A stretch of DNA of 64,000 nucleotides from Paraglaciecola marina (GTDB lineage Bacteria; Pseudomonadota; Gammaproteobacteria; Enterobacterales; Alteromonadaceae): assembly GCF_004360155.1 (NCBI RefSeq), contig NZ_ML178720.1, positions 29,078 to 93,077 on the forward strand. The letters run 5' to 3'. The translations under genes and the position numbers were made by a program. The notes under the pieces were generated by a model, which did no database searches, was not told where the DNA came from, and worked only from the letters and a program-made list of their open reading frames with translations. This document shows positions 15,876 to 24,024 of the stretch, one piece after another; position 1 is the stretch's first letter, and every line of letters starts with the position of its first letter.

Positions 15876-15890
15876 TGTTACAATATAACA
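15876..15890. promoter_or_regulatory. Zur-box-like palindrome 2 (zrgA / TonB receptor)
   Basis: This is an exact copy of box 1 (TGTTACAATATAACA), 28 bp further on, and it ends 17 bp before the receptor ATG. The centre-to-centre distance of 28 bp would place two repressor sites on nearly the same face of the helix, suited to cooperative binding. Confidence 0.82.
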
Positions 15891-15907
15891 TAATAAAAAG
15901 GAATAGA

Positions 15908-18340
15908 ATGTATAACTTATCTCGCATTGCAGCGCTCATGGGGCTGCTTTTACCCACAAGTGTTTTAGCTGCACAATCTTTAGAAGGGCTAGTTGAAAAC
16001 AGTAGCGGTAAAGCTGTATCTGGCGCATTAGTTCGTGTTGAAGGTACTAACCTAAATGCAGTAACGGGAAAAGATGGCCGCTTTGTCATTGATGATTTAA
16101 GTATCGGAAATAACGAGTTCCACATATCGGTTTCAGGTTATGCACACTTGCATAAAGATATAGTTTTTTCTGAAGATGAATCAAAAACCTTAACACTTAC
16201 TCTAACTCGCTCACCAATAGAAGTCATTGATGTAGTAGCTACACCTATTCATATGTCTGTCATGGAATCTGCTGCGCCCGTTAGTGTGCTTGCCGGTGAG
16301 GCATTACGTCGTCAACAGGCAGCCACATTAGGAGATAGCTTAGAAAAACTCCCTGGTGTGCAAAGTAACTTTCATGGCAATGTTGCCAGTACACCTATTA
16401 TTCGAGGTTTAAGTGGACCTAGAGTATTAATCGCGCAAAATGGATTAGACGTAAGCGATGTATCTAGAGTGGGGCCAGATCACTCAGTTGCTGCTGAAGC
16501 ATCAACTTCGCAACAAATCGAAGTATTAAGGGGCCCTGCCACCTTATTTTATGGAAGTGGCGCGATTGGCGGCGTAGTAAATGTAGCCGATGGCCGCGTA
16601 CCTACAGATAGCACTACCCGTGGCGAATGGTTACTTGAAAACAGCTCAGTAAACGACCAAAAACTAGCTTCTTTTAATGCTACCACTGGGACAGAATCAT
16701 TTGGGTTTTATGCCGATGGTTATTGGCGTAAATCAAACGACTATGAAGTCCCAGTAGACCCTGATTCAGATCACGATGAAGATGACGAAGATCATGAAGA
16801 ACACGACTTTGTAGTAGAAAACAGTGCCGAAGAATCAAACGGTATAACACTCGGCGCTAGTTATCTTTTTGATAAAGGTTTTTTTGGGGTAGCTGTAGAG
16901 CAGTTTAATCGTGAATACGGCATTCCTGGTCACACCCATGGCGATGAAGAAGAGCACGATCATGATGAAGAGGAGGAAGAAGAAAGCGTCTTTGCAGACC
17001 TAGAGCAAACTCGAGTGCAATTACTTGGTGAGTTTAATGCCGATGGCGAGTGGATCAAAAAGATCAATTTTCGCGGGGGCTTTACTGACTACGAACATGC
17101 TGAAGTTGAAAATAGCGAAGTTGGAACTCTGTTTGAAAACCAAACCTCCGAAATAAAACTAGATTTCATTCATAGCACCTTTGCAGACTGGAATGGCGGT
17201 ATAAGCTTCCATTTTAAAAACAGCGATGTCGCTGCCCAGGGCGAGGAAGCCTTTACGCCACCATCTAAAGCACAAACCTTTGCACTAGCCATAATGGAAG
17301 AAAAGCATATTGGTGAAGTTTTAGTGCAGTTTGGTGGTCGTATAGAGCAAGTAACTTTGGAAGCGGACAACGTATTACTTCCTACGCTAGAAACCCACCA
17401 TGAAGACGAGGAAGAAGATGACCACGACCATGATCACGACGACGAAACCAGCATCACCCGAGTATTCGCAGTAGATCATGAGTTTACCCCAGTCAGCTTG
17501 TCAGTTGGGTTAGTCTGGGACTTTACCGAAGGGTACAACTTTGGCCTTTCTGTATCACGCTCACAACGTGCTCCATCAGCTGCTGAGCTTTTATCTTTTG
17601 GACCGCATATTGGTACCGGTAATTATGAGGTGGGCGCTTTGTTTGCCTTATATGAAACGGAACACGAAGCTTATATTGGTTTGTCTGATGAAGAAATTGA
17701 TCTAGAAACAGCAAACAACATTGACCTAACCTTCCGAAAAACTGAAGGGGACATAGCTTTTGTATTTAATGCCTTCTATAACCAAGTAGATAACTACTAC
17801 TATCAGACGTCTACTGGGCTATCAGCTGAAAGTGGTCATGACCATGATCACGGTGATGAAGAAACCGAAGAAGAAAGTAGCGAAGAACTACTGCCTGTTT
17901 ATATTTTCGAAACCGATGATGTAATTTTACATGGTTTTGAAGTGCAAGTAGCGTGGCAAGTTACCAATGCATTTAAGGCGACCTTCTTCTCTGATTACGT
18001 GCGTGCCCGACTCAAAGATGGCGGTAACTTACCTCGTACCCCTCCCCTTCGATTAGGAACTCAGTTCAGCTATGAAAATGAAAGTATTAGTGCTCATTTA
18101 GATATTACTCGTTATGACACTCAAGACCGGATTACATCTGATGAAACCGTTACTGACGGTTACACCTTAGTTGATGCTAGCGTGTCCTATGACATTCCTG
18201 TTTTTAATCAAGATATCGCTCTTTACCTCAAAGGCAGCAACCTAACCAACACCGAAGCCCGAGTGCATAGCTCGTTTATTAAAGATGTTGCCCCACGTCC
18301 GGGACGAAACATAGCAGTGGGCGTTAGAGGCTACTTCTAA
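15908..18340 (+). CDS. ZnuD-like TonB-dependent outer-membrane zinc receptor
   Basis: The ATG at 15908 follows AAGGAA. An in-frame ATG at 15875 would overlap Zur box 2 and is rejected. The 810 residues comprise a signal peptide (ending VLAA), a carboxypeptidase-regulatory-like domain (about 20-105), a plug (about 115-230, with VEVLRGPATLFYGSGAIGG-like motif) and a beta-barrel ending in Phe. Four His/Asp/Glu-rich inserts (about residues 284-302, 341-359, 497-514 and 643-655) are likely extracellular loops that gather metal, as in the Neisseria zinc receptor ZnuD. It is the first gene of the five-gene rightward operon, tightly linked to two Zur boxes. Zinc as substrate is strongly suggested; a zincophore-metal complex is possible. 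Confidence 0.9.
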   Translation: MYNLSRIAALMGLLLPTSVLAAQSLEGLVENSSGKAVSGALVRVEGTNLNAVTGKDGRFVIDDLSIGNNEFHISVSGYAHLHKDIVFSEDESKTLTLTLTRSPIEVIDVVATPIHMSVMESAAPVSVLAGEALRRQQAATLGDSLEKLPGVQSNFHGNVASTPIIRGLSGPRVLIAQNGLDVSDVSRVGPDHSVAAEASTSQQIEVLRGPATLFYGSGAIGGVVNVADGRVPTDSTTRGEWLLENSSVNDQKLASFNATTGTESFGFYADGYWRKSNDYEVPVDPDSDHDEDDEDHEEHDFVVENSAEESNGITLGASYLFDKGFFGVAVEQFNREYGIPGHTHGDEEEHDHDEEEEEESVFADLEQTRVQLLGEFNADGEWIKKINFRGGFTDYEHAEVENSEVGTLFENQTSEIKLDFIHSTFADWNGGISFHFKNSDVAAQGEEAFTPPSKAQTFALAIMEEKHIGEVLVQFGGRIEQVTLEADNVLLPTLETHHEDEEEDDHDHDHDDETSITRVFAVDHEFTPVSLSVGLVWDFTEGYNFGLSVSRSQRAPSAAELLSFGPHIGTGNYEVGALFALYETEHEAYIGLSDEEIDLETANNIDLTFRKTEGDIAFVFNAFYNQVDNYYYQTSTGLSAESGHDHDHGDEETEEESSEELLPVYIFETDDVILHGFEVQVAWQVTNAFKATFFSDYVRARLKDGGNLPRTPPLRLGTQFSYENESISAHLDITRYDTQDRITSDETVTDGYTLVDASVSYDIPVFNQDIALYLKGSNLTNTEARVHSSFIKDVAPRPGRNIAVGVRGYF

Positions 18341-18377
18341 CCCCCGATATAACTTTTAAATACTTAAGGAAGATATA

Positions 18378-19757
18378 ATGAGCAAATTACCAAAATTAAA
18401 CATACTGGCAATGGCCATCGCTAGTTTAATGCTATATGGCTGTGGTGACGCAACAACAAACATCATCGAAAAAGAGTCTATCGTTGAGGAAGAAGACGAG
18501 CATGATCATGACGAAGATGATGATGAATATACCATAGAGTCAATGGGGCGACTTGCCGTGTTGTCAGCTGAAAGCAACGAAGCCACTATCTTTGATTTAG
18601 ACGACAATGAATTGTTGGATACGTTTACGTTAATTCACGATACAAACACACTTACCGCCTCTGCTGACTATCGATTTGCAGTGGTCACCAGTCGAAGTAA
18701 TGACTATGTGGGCTTTATTGATGGAGGAATGTGGCGAGAAGATCATGTGGAGCATTTACATGACTATGAGCAGACTCCGGCTATGAGTGACTTTGAACTC
18801 GAAGGAAGTCGTCCAACACATGTCATTAAATATGACGGTCAAACTGCTGTATTTTTTGATGGTGACGCAGAAACAAGTTTAGCCGCATCAGTACAAGTTG
18901 TATCAGATACAGACATCAGCAGTAACACCACTGAAGTTGCCACCCTAGAATACGCTGTAAACATGCATGGTGTGGCAGAGCCAAATAGTGACCATTTACT
19001 ATCAACCATTCATCGTGACGATGCAGAAACCACTTCAGCGACCACTATATTACCGGACCAAGTTGGTGTTTATCACCTTCATGATGGTGAATATGAGCAA
19101 GAACAAGTTTTAGAAGCTACCTGTCCTGACTTACATGGTGCCGCCCAAAATGAAGAATATACCGTTTTCGGTTGTAGTGATGGTGTATTAGTGGCTTATC
19201 AAGAGAGTGATGAAGAGTATCATGCAGAAAAAATACCTAACATTGATGCATTAAACGACGTGCGCATTGGCAGTATTTACTCCCATGAAGAAAATGACTC
19301 ATTCATTGGCGTTGCCTCTGCTTACGGAGTAGAGGGAGTTATTTTAGTCAACATAACCCCCGAAAGTGGCATGGAAGTTTTAGAGTGGCAACCTGAAACT
19401 GATGCGGCTCCCATCTCTTATGGATTTGCTTATGAAGGCGAACATTTTCTTATTTTAGATGAGCTAGGGTTTCTCAATGTACTTAGTGGTCATGACCACG
19501 ATGGCGAAATTGAGTGGGAATTAGAGACCAGTATAGATATCTCTGATGAAGATCTTTCTAACATGCCAGAGGGCATGTCATTTAGTTTTGCTGCGGCTCA
19601 AAATGGTCACTATGTATACGTATCTGATCCGATTGCACAGCATATATTGCAAATTGACCTTGAAAGCATGACTATTACTGATGATATAGAAGTAGACTTC
19701 TCACCCGCTTCTCTAACTTGGTTAGGAATTGCAGAAGAGGAGCATGACCACGACTAG
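18378..19757 (+). CDS. AztD-like zinc metallochaperone, lipoprotein form
   Basis: This 459-residue lipoprotein (lipobox LYGC, Cys22) carries an acidic His stretch right after the anchor (DEHDHDEDDDE) and another at the C-terminus (EEEHDHD). The body reads as a beta-propeller (repeats such as RLAVLSAESNEATIFDL, YRFAVVTSRSNDYVGFIDG). It contains the DHVEHLHDYE and GSRPTHVI segments that recall AztD, the periplasmic zinc chaperone of alphaproteobacteria that loads the substrate-binding protein AztC. No aztABC genes are present. Here the partner is more likely the outer-membrane receptor encoded 37 bp upstream, or ZrgA. Lipid anchoring would hold it close to the barrel exit. The AztD match is by remembered motif pattern and should be tested. 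Confidence 0.7.
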   Translation: MSKLPKLNILAMAIASLMLYGCGDATTNIIEKESIVEEEDEHDHDEDDDEYTIESMGRLAVLSAESNEATIFDLDDNELLDTFTLIHDTNTLTASADYRFAVVTSRSNDYVGFIDGGMWREDHVEHLHDYEQTPAMSDFELEGSRPTHVIKYDGQTAVFFDGDAETSLAASVQVVSDTDISSNTTEVATLEYAVNMHGVAEPNSDHLLSTIHRDDAETTSATTILPDQVGVYHLHDGEYEQEQVLEATCPDLHGAAQNEEYTVFGCSDGVLVAYQESDEEYHAEKIPNIDALNDVRIGSIYSHEENDSFIGVASAYGVEGVILVNITPESGMEVLEWQPETDAAPISYGFAYEGEHFLILDELGFLNVLSGHDHDGEIEWELETSIDISDEDLSNMPEGMSFSFAAAQNGHYVYVSDPIAQHILQIDLESMTITDDIEVDFSPASLTWLGIAEEEHDHD

Positions 19758-19767
19758 ATCTGGATGG

Positions 19768-19798
19768 GTTATGGACAAAATAAACCTTTGTTCATAAC
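19768..19798 (+). terminator. Intercistronic hairpin between aztD-like and phosphatase genes
   Basis: GTTATGGACAAA and TTTGTTCATAAC pair over 12 bp (one G-U) around a 7-nt loop. There is no U-run after it, so it is more likely an mRNA processing or stability element, or a weak attenuator, than a full terminator. Confidence 0.45.
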
Positions 19799-19832
19799 TC
19801 CCTCAGTATAGTTTTCAATTAGGTAATAAATA

Positions 19833-20645
19833 ATGAACAAAGTAGTACAACTAATAACACTGTGTTTCTGTGCAAGCATATTCGTAGGATGCACGGCTAA
19901 TCTAGTGGCAGAAGAGAGTAAAGAGAGCTGGGTAGAATATGAAAACAGCGCGAGCTTGACAGCACTGCCCCTTTCTAACTCGGTAAAATGGCACACTAAA
20001 AGTAAAGAATATCAACTTATTACCCAAGGTGTATATCAGCAAGCAGAACAACAATTACCAGTGGTTGCTTTACAAAATGAACCTTGGGTAGTGGTGATGG
20101 ATGTTGATGAAACGGTATTAGATAACAGCCAATATCAGGTGATGGTAGACCAAACAGATGGCCATTATACCTCTGAGAGTTGGGCTAGCTGGATAGTAGC
20201 CAAAAAAGCGACTCTTGTACCTGGTGCTGCAGAGTTTATGAAAAAGGTTTATTCATTGGGTGGAAAAGTCGCGCTGGTCACAAACCGAGAAAAAAGTCTT
20301 GATGCATATACCTGGGAAAATATTTCGGCATTAATCCCTGCAACCTTCGAAAACACTTGTTTACTGGGACGCACTCAAGCAGACAAAGACGCCATAAATG
20401 AAACAAGCATAATTAATGACAAAGACCTCCGTCGCCAGCAAATTACTAACGGTGAGGTTGTTTGTTTCTCTGAGCAAGGCGAACAAACAAGTTGGCAATC
20501 TGGACATACTATTGTCATGCAAATTGGCGACAATATCGAAGACGTCAATGGCATCACCCAAGAGAACGCCAATATAGAGGCTTTAGAGACGCGACTTTAT
20601 AAAGATATATTTATCTTACCCAATGCTATGTATGGGTCTTGGTAA
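19833..20645 (+). CDS. Class C acid phosphatase / lipoprotein e(P4)-type 5'-nucleotidase (HAD)
   Basis: This 270-residue lipoprotein (lipobox FVGC, Cys20) has the HAD nucleophile motif WVVVMDVDETVLDN (Asp90, Asp92), the spacer WASWIVAKKATLVPGA, the threonine motif VALVTNRE and the acidic motif QIGDNIEDVNG. This order is that of class C acid phosphatases such as Haemophilus e(P4), which use Mg2+ and release nucleosides or phosphate from nucleotides and NAD fragments at the outer membrane. It sits in the Zur-linked operon, 75 bp after the AztD-like gene and 22 bp before phoX. The family needs no zinc, which may be why it is here. Confidence 0.88.
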   Translation: MNKVVQLITLCFCASIFVGCTANLVAEESKESWVEYENSASLTALPLSNSVKWHTKSKEYQLITQGVYQQAEQQLPVVALQNEPWVVVMDVDETVLDNSQYQVMVDQTDGHYTSESWASWIVAKKATLVPGAAEFMKKVYSLGGKVALVTNREKSLDAYTWENISALIPATFENTCLLGRTQADKDAINETSIINDKDLRRQQITNGEVVCFSEQGEQTSWQSGHTIVMQIGDNIEDVNGITQENANIEALETRLYKDIFILPNAMYGSW

Positions 20646-20667
20646 ATTCAACTAAGGAATAAAATAC

Positions 20668-22035
20668 ATGTTTACCCGTAGGCAGTTTAATCAAGGTTTA
20701 GTGGCAGCGGCCCTAAGCGGTTTAGCCACTCATTTGAATGCATCAGCTGTTTTTAAAGACTCTGCTATCCCTGCAGGTAAAAATCCATTGCTGCCAGATG
20801 CCAATGAAATATTAGATTTACCTGCAGGTTTTAGCTACCAAGTGATCTCTAAGCTAGACGACAAAATGAACGATGGCCTTAAGGTTCCTGACCGAGCTGA
20901 TGGCATGGGTTGTATTCCCCTTGATGATAAACGCGTAGTTTTAGTGAGAAACCACGAAATACCTCTGTCTAAAACACCTCAAGCGTTACAAGACTCTATG
21001 CAACCTAGCCGTGTATTAAAAGCCTACGACACCTATAACTCAGGGCTGCCTCTAGCAGGGGGAACAAGTAGTATTGTTTACAACTTAGAAACCCGTCAGG
21101 TTGAGCACCAGTGCATGTCTATACTGGGCACAATTCGAAACTGCTCTGGCGGCGTCACCCCTTGGGGGAGCTGGCTAACCTGCGAAGAATCCGTTGCTAC
21201 CGCCTCGGATAGAATAGCGAAAGACCATGGCTATGTATTTGAAGTACCAGCCAAAGCCAGAGAGTTGGTCGAGCCCGTACCTATCAAGGAAATGGGCCGT
21301 TTTAACCACGAAGCAGCCTGCGTTGATCCCAAAACTGGAATTGTGTACTTAACCGAAGACAGACAAGATAGTTTGTTTTATCGCTACGTTCCCAATAAAC
21401 CCAACGACTTGCTAGCAGGCGGAAAGTTGCAAGCCTTAATGGTTTCGGGACAGCCCAAATTTGATACCCGAAACACCCAAGCCCCTTACATGGAAGAAAG
21501 CATAGATTATGCTTGTGAGTGGATTGATTTAGACAATGTGGATAGCCCAGAAGATGATTTACGTCACAGGGGCTATAACAAAGGTGCTGCATTGTTTGCC
21601 CGTGGTGAAGGCATACATTTTGGCGATAATGACATGTACTTTTGCTGTACCAGTGGTGGTAAAAAGGCATTAGGGCAGATTATGCGATATGTCCCTACTC
21701 CTTTGAGAGATGACCAAGAAAGCATTACTCAAACAGGCACATTAAGCCTATTTGTAGAAAGCCATAACAAAGCCACCTTTAATTTTGGTGACAACATAGC
21801 TGTAGCGCCAAATGGCCATTTAATGGTATGTGAAGATCAATACTCAGCCATAGTGGATAACCACCTTAGAGGGGTAACGCCAGAAGGCGAGGTTTATGAT
21901 TTTGCAAAGGTACGTTGGCAAACTGAACCCGCTGGCGCATGCTATTCACCAGACGGTGAAACACTGTTTGTGAATTTGTATTCTCCTACTCTTACCTTGG
22001 CTATTACAGGACCTTGGCAAAACCTGTATGGATAA
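20668..22035 (+). CDS. phoX: PhoX-family (DUF839) alkaline phosphatase, Tat-exported
   Basis: This 455-residue protein starts with a Tat signal (TRRQFNQGLVAAALSGLA) and has the PhoX propeller features: NCSGGVTPWGSWLTCEE (with the conserved Cys and Glu), GRFNHEAACVDPKTGIVYLTED and APNGHLMVCEDQ. PhoX enzymes use Ca2+ and Fe3+ instead of the zinc of PhoA, and release phosphate from phosphoesters in the periplasm. The family also includes members of unknown activity, so the enzyme assignment is likely rather than certain. The gene overlaps the COG0523 gene by 8 bp and belongs to the zinc-island operon rather than to a visible Pho cluster. Confidence 0.85.
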   Translation: MFTRRQFNQGLVAAALSGLATHLNASAVFKDSAIPAGKNPLLPDANEILDLPAGFSYQVISKLDDKMNDGLKVPDRADGMGCIPLDDKRVVLVRNHEIPLSKTPQALQDSMQPSRVLKAYDTYNSGLPLAGGTSSIVYNLETRQVEHQCMSILGTIRNCSGGVTPWGSWLTCEESVATASDRIAKDHGYVFEVPAKARELVEPVPIKEMGRFNHEAACVDPKTGIVYLTEDRQDSLFYRYVPNKPNDLLAGGKLQALMVSGQPKFDTRNTQAPYMEESIDYACEWIDLDNVDSPEDDLRHRGYNKGAALFARGEGIHFGDNDMYFCCTSGGKKALGQIMRYVPTPLRDDQESITQTGTLSLFVESHNKATFNFGDNIAVAPNGHLMVCEDQYSAIVDNHLRGVTPEGEVYDFAKVRWQTEPAGACYSPDGETLFVNLYSPTLTLAITGPWQNLYG

Positions 22036-23035
22036 AATTGCACAAGTCCCCACCAATATTATTACTGGTGCACTTGGGGTAGGTAAAACCACACTTATCC
22101 AAGCATTGTTAAAGGCCAAACCCAGTGATGAACGCTGGGCTGTGCTTGTAAACGAATTTGGCGAAATTGGCGTAGACGGAGCATTATTATCCTCACCTGA
22201 AGACAAAGGTGTATTTATTCGGGAGGTACCAGGGGGCTGTATGTGCTGTACCTCTGGGTTGCCCATGCAAATTGCCTTAAACATGCTACTCGCGAGAGCC
22301 AAACCACATCGATTACTAATTGAGCCAACTGGACTTGGACATCCCAAGGAGGTGCTGCAAACGTTAACCGCAGAGCATTATCAAGGTGTGTTAGATGTTG
22401 GCACAACACTTACTCTTATCGACCCGAGAAAATTGGCAAGCCAGCGCTGGCGCGAACATCAAACTTTTCAAGAACAGTTACAAGTAGCAGATCATATCGT
22501 TGCGACTAAATCTGATTTGTATGAGCAAGACTTGCTCCCAGAGCTAAAAGCTTACTTAAACAAACTAGAGATTACTGACACGCCTATTAGTTTGGCAGAG
22601 CAAGGTGAAATTGATATAAACATATTGTTTGGGCAGTCTAAATATCAACAGACAGTAAACGAAAATAGCCATTCTCATTCACATTCTGCGATTGAACACA
22701 GCCACAATATTAAAGCTCCCGCTGTTGGATCCATAAAAGTTGCCAATAATGGTGAAGGCCATTATTCCTTTGGTTGGATATGCTCACCGACACTAATATT
22801 CAATTATAAGCTTGTGATGGATACATTATTCACTGTAGCTGTTGATCGTTTAAAAGCGGTAATCATTACCGAGCAAGGAGTACTTGCCTGCAACATCAGC
22901 GATGAGTGCGTATCTATAAATATAGTAGCTCATGAAGCAGCTGATTCGAGAATTGAGTTTATCACTGAAAATGAACAACTTGCTCTGCAAACGTCTGAAA
23001 AAATTGAAACAGTTTTTGGCTTAGCCTCTGAGTAG
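22028..23035 (+). CDS. COG0523/CobW-family zinc metallochaperone GTPase
   Basis: The 335 residues carry Walker A GALGVGKT (14-21), the metal motif C71-M-C73-C74 in PGGCMCCTSG, EPTGLGHP, and the guanine-specificity motif TKSD near residue 160. A His-rich linker (HSHSHSAIEHSHN, about 215-228) precedes the C-terminal CobW domain. COG0523 proteins of the ZigA/ZagA type hand zinc to essential enzymes during zinc starvation, using GTP. The start codon lies inside the end of phoX (8-bp overlap), which couples translation. It is the last gene of the operon. The client protein is unknown; no zinc-independent paralogue (folE2, dksA2) is seen nearby. Confidence 0.92.
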   Translation: MDKIAQVPTNIITGALGVGKTTLIQALLKAKPSDERWAVLVNEFGEIGVDGALLSSPEDKGVFIREVPGGCMCCTSGLPMQIALNMLLARAKPHRLLIEPTGLGHPKEVLQTLTAEHYQGVLDVGTTLTLIDPRKLASQRWREHQTFQEQLQVADHIVATKSDLYEQDLLPELKAYLNKLEITDTPISLAEQGEIDINILFGQSKYQQTVNENSHSHSHSAIEHSHNIKAPAVGSIKVANNGEGHYSFGWICSPTLIFNYKLVMDTLFTVAVDRLKAVIITEQGVLACNISDECVSINIVAHEAADSRIEFITENEQLALQTSEKIETVFGLASE

Positions 23036-23104
23036 AAACGGATAAACTTTGATGAACACTTTGCAGTGAATTGACGGAGTTTATATTCTAAAGGTCTATA
23101 GTCC

Positions 23105-23121
23105 TTAAGTATTTGACTTAA
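23105..23121 (+). terminator. Weak AT-rich hairpin after the COG0523 gene
   Basis: TTAAGT-ATTTG-ACTTAA is followed by an A/T run ending in six T. The stem is short and AT-only, so it is a weak candidate for the end of the zinc operon. Confidence 0.3.
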
Positions 23122-23210
23122 AATAAAATTTTTTGAAATAAAAACTCCAACCTACATTTCTTAACATAAAGCCCCTTATTTTCCCCCCAAAATTACAACA
23201 GGAATGAAAC

Positions 23211-23738
23211 ATGATTAGTTTATATGAAATGACCATAACTAACTTTATACGCACCTTAGATGCAACAGTTGATGTGATGAAAACAGGCGAAGTATATTTT
23301 AAAGAGAACAAGATCAATACAGACGAAATCGTTACTATGCGATTTGCAGAAGATATGTTGCCCTTTAGTGCTCAAGTTAATATAGCAGCCCACAATGCAG
23401 CTGGGGCTATTCAGTCTTTATTTGATGGTGAATTTAAGCCACCTCAAGTATCTTTAGACGGGCTAAGCTACAGTGAGCTTATCGCTTACTTTGAAAAAAC
23501 AGTGGAGACCTTAAAAGCGTTTGCTGAAAACGAAGTGAATGCTCTTTACGGCAAGCCATTACAGTTTAAAGTGGGCGGTCATGAGCTACCTTTCACTACA
23601 GAAAATTTCATGATGTCATTTGCCATCCCTAATGTGTATTTTCATACAACAACCATTTATGACATGTTAAGAATTAAAGGTGTGCCACTTGGTAAGAAAG
23701 ATTATTTAGGCGAGATGGCAGTAAGCGCCCCAGTTTAA
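23211..23738 (+). CDS. DUF1993 family protein
   Basis: This 175-residue, probably helical and cytosolic protein matches DUF1993: start MISLYEMTITNFIRTLDATVDVM, middle FAEDMLPFSAQVNIAAHNA, and end NFMMSFAIPNVYFHTTTIYDMLRIKGVPLGK. The family is thought to share the DinB-like four-helix bundle; its conserved His residues (in AAHNA and YFHTT) could bind metal. An AGGA ribosome-binding site is 8 nt before the ATG. It has its own short upstream region and is not clearly part of the zinc operon. The function is unknown. Confidence 0.82.
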   Translation: MISLYEMTITNFIRTLDATVDVMKTGEVYFKENKINTDEIVTMRFAEDMLPFSAQVNIAAHNAAGAIQSLFDGEFKPPQVSLDGLSYSELIAYFEKTVETLKAFAENEVNALYGKPLQFKVGGHELPFTTENFMMSFAIPNVYFHTTTIYDMLRIKGVPLGKKDYLGEMAVSAPV

Positions 23739-24024
23739 ACAATAAACTATTTCAATTTTAGGCTTGTTAAATTTTCTATTCTTCCAAAGCAGCCAGTTTC
23801 AAAATTTGTCACTTACAATAGCTGGGTAGAAATTATAACCGCTGCATTTTTAAACGAATACGCGTTTGCAAAAGTAATTCTCAAAAATTTTAAAAAAGCT
23901 ACTTTCTACCAATCAAAACGTGGTATTTTTTCATCAAATATCACTATTTTATTTGCAGTTAGTACTTTTTACAGGTCAGTGACAAAATAATCGTTTAAGA
24001 AGTACATAAATAATAAAGGTTAGT

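Noticed and set aside
15875-15907. Upstream ATG for the TonB receptor at 15875
   Set aside because: It would lie just ahead of and read through Zur box 2, add residues before a clear signal peptide, and lacks a ribosome-binding site.
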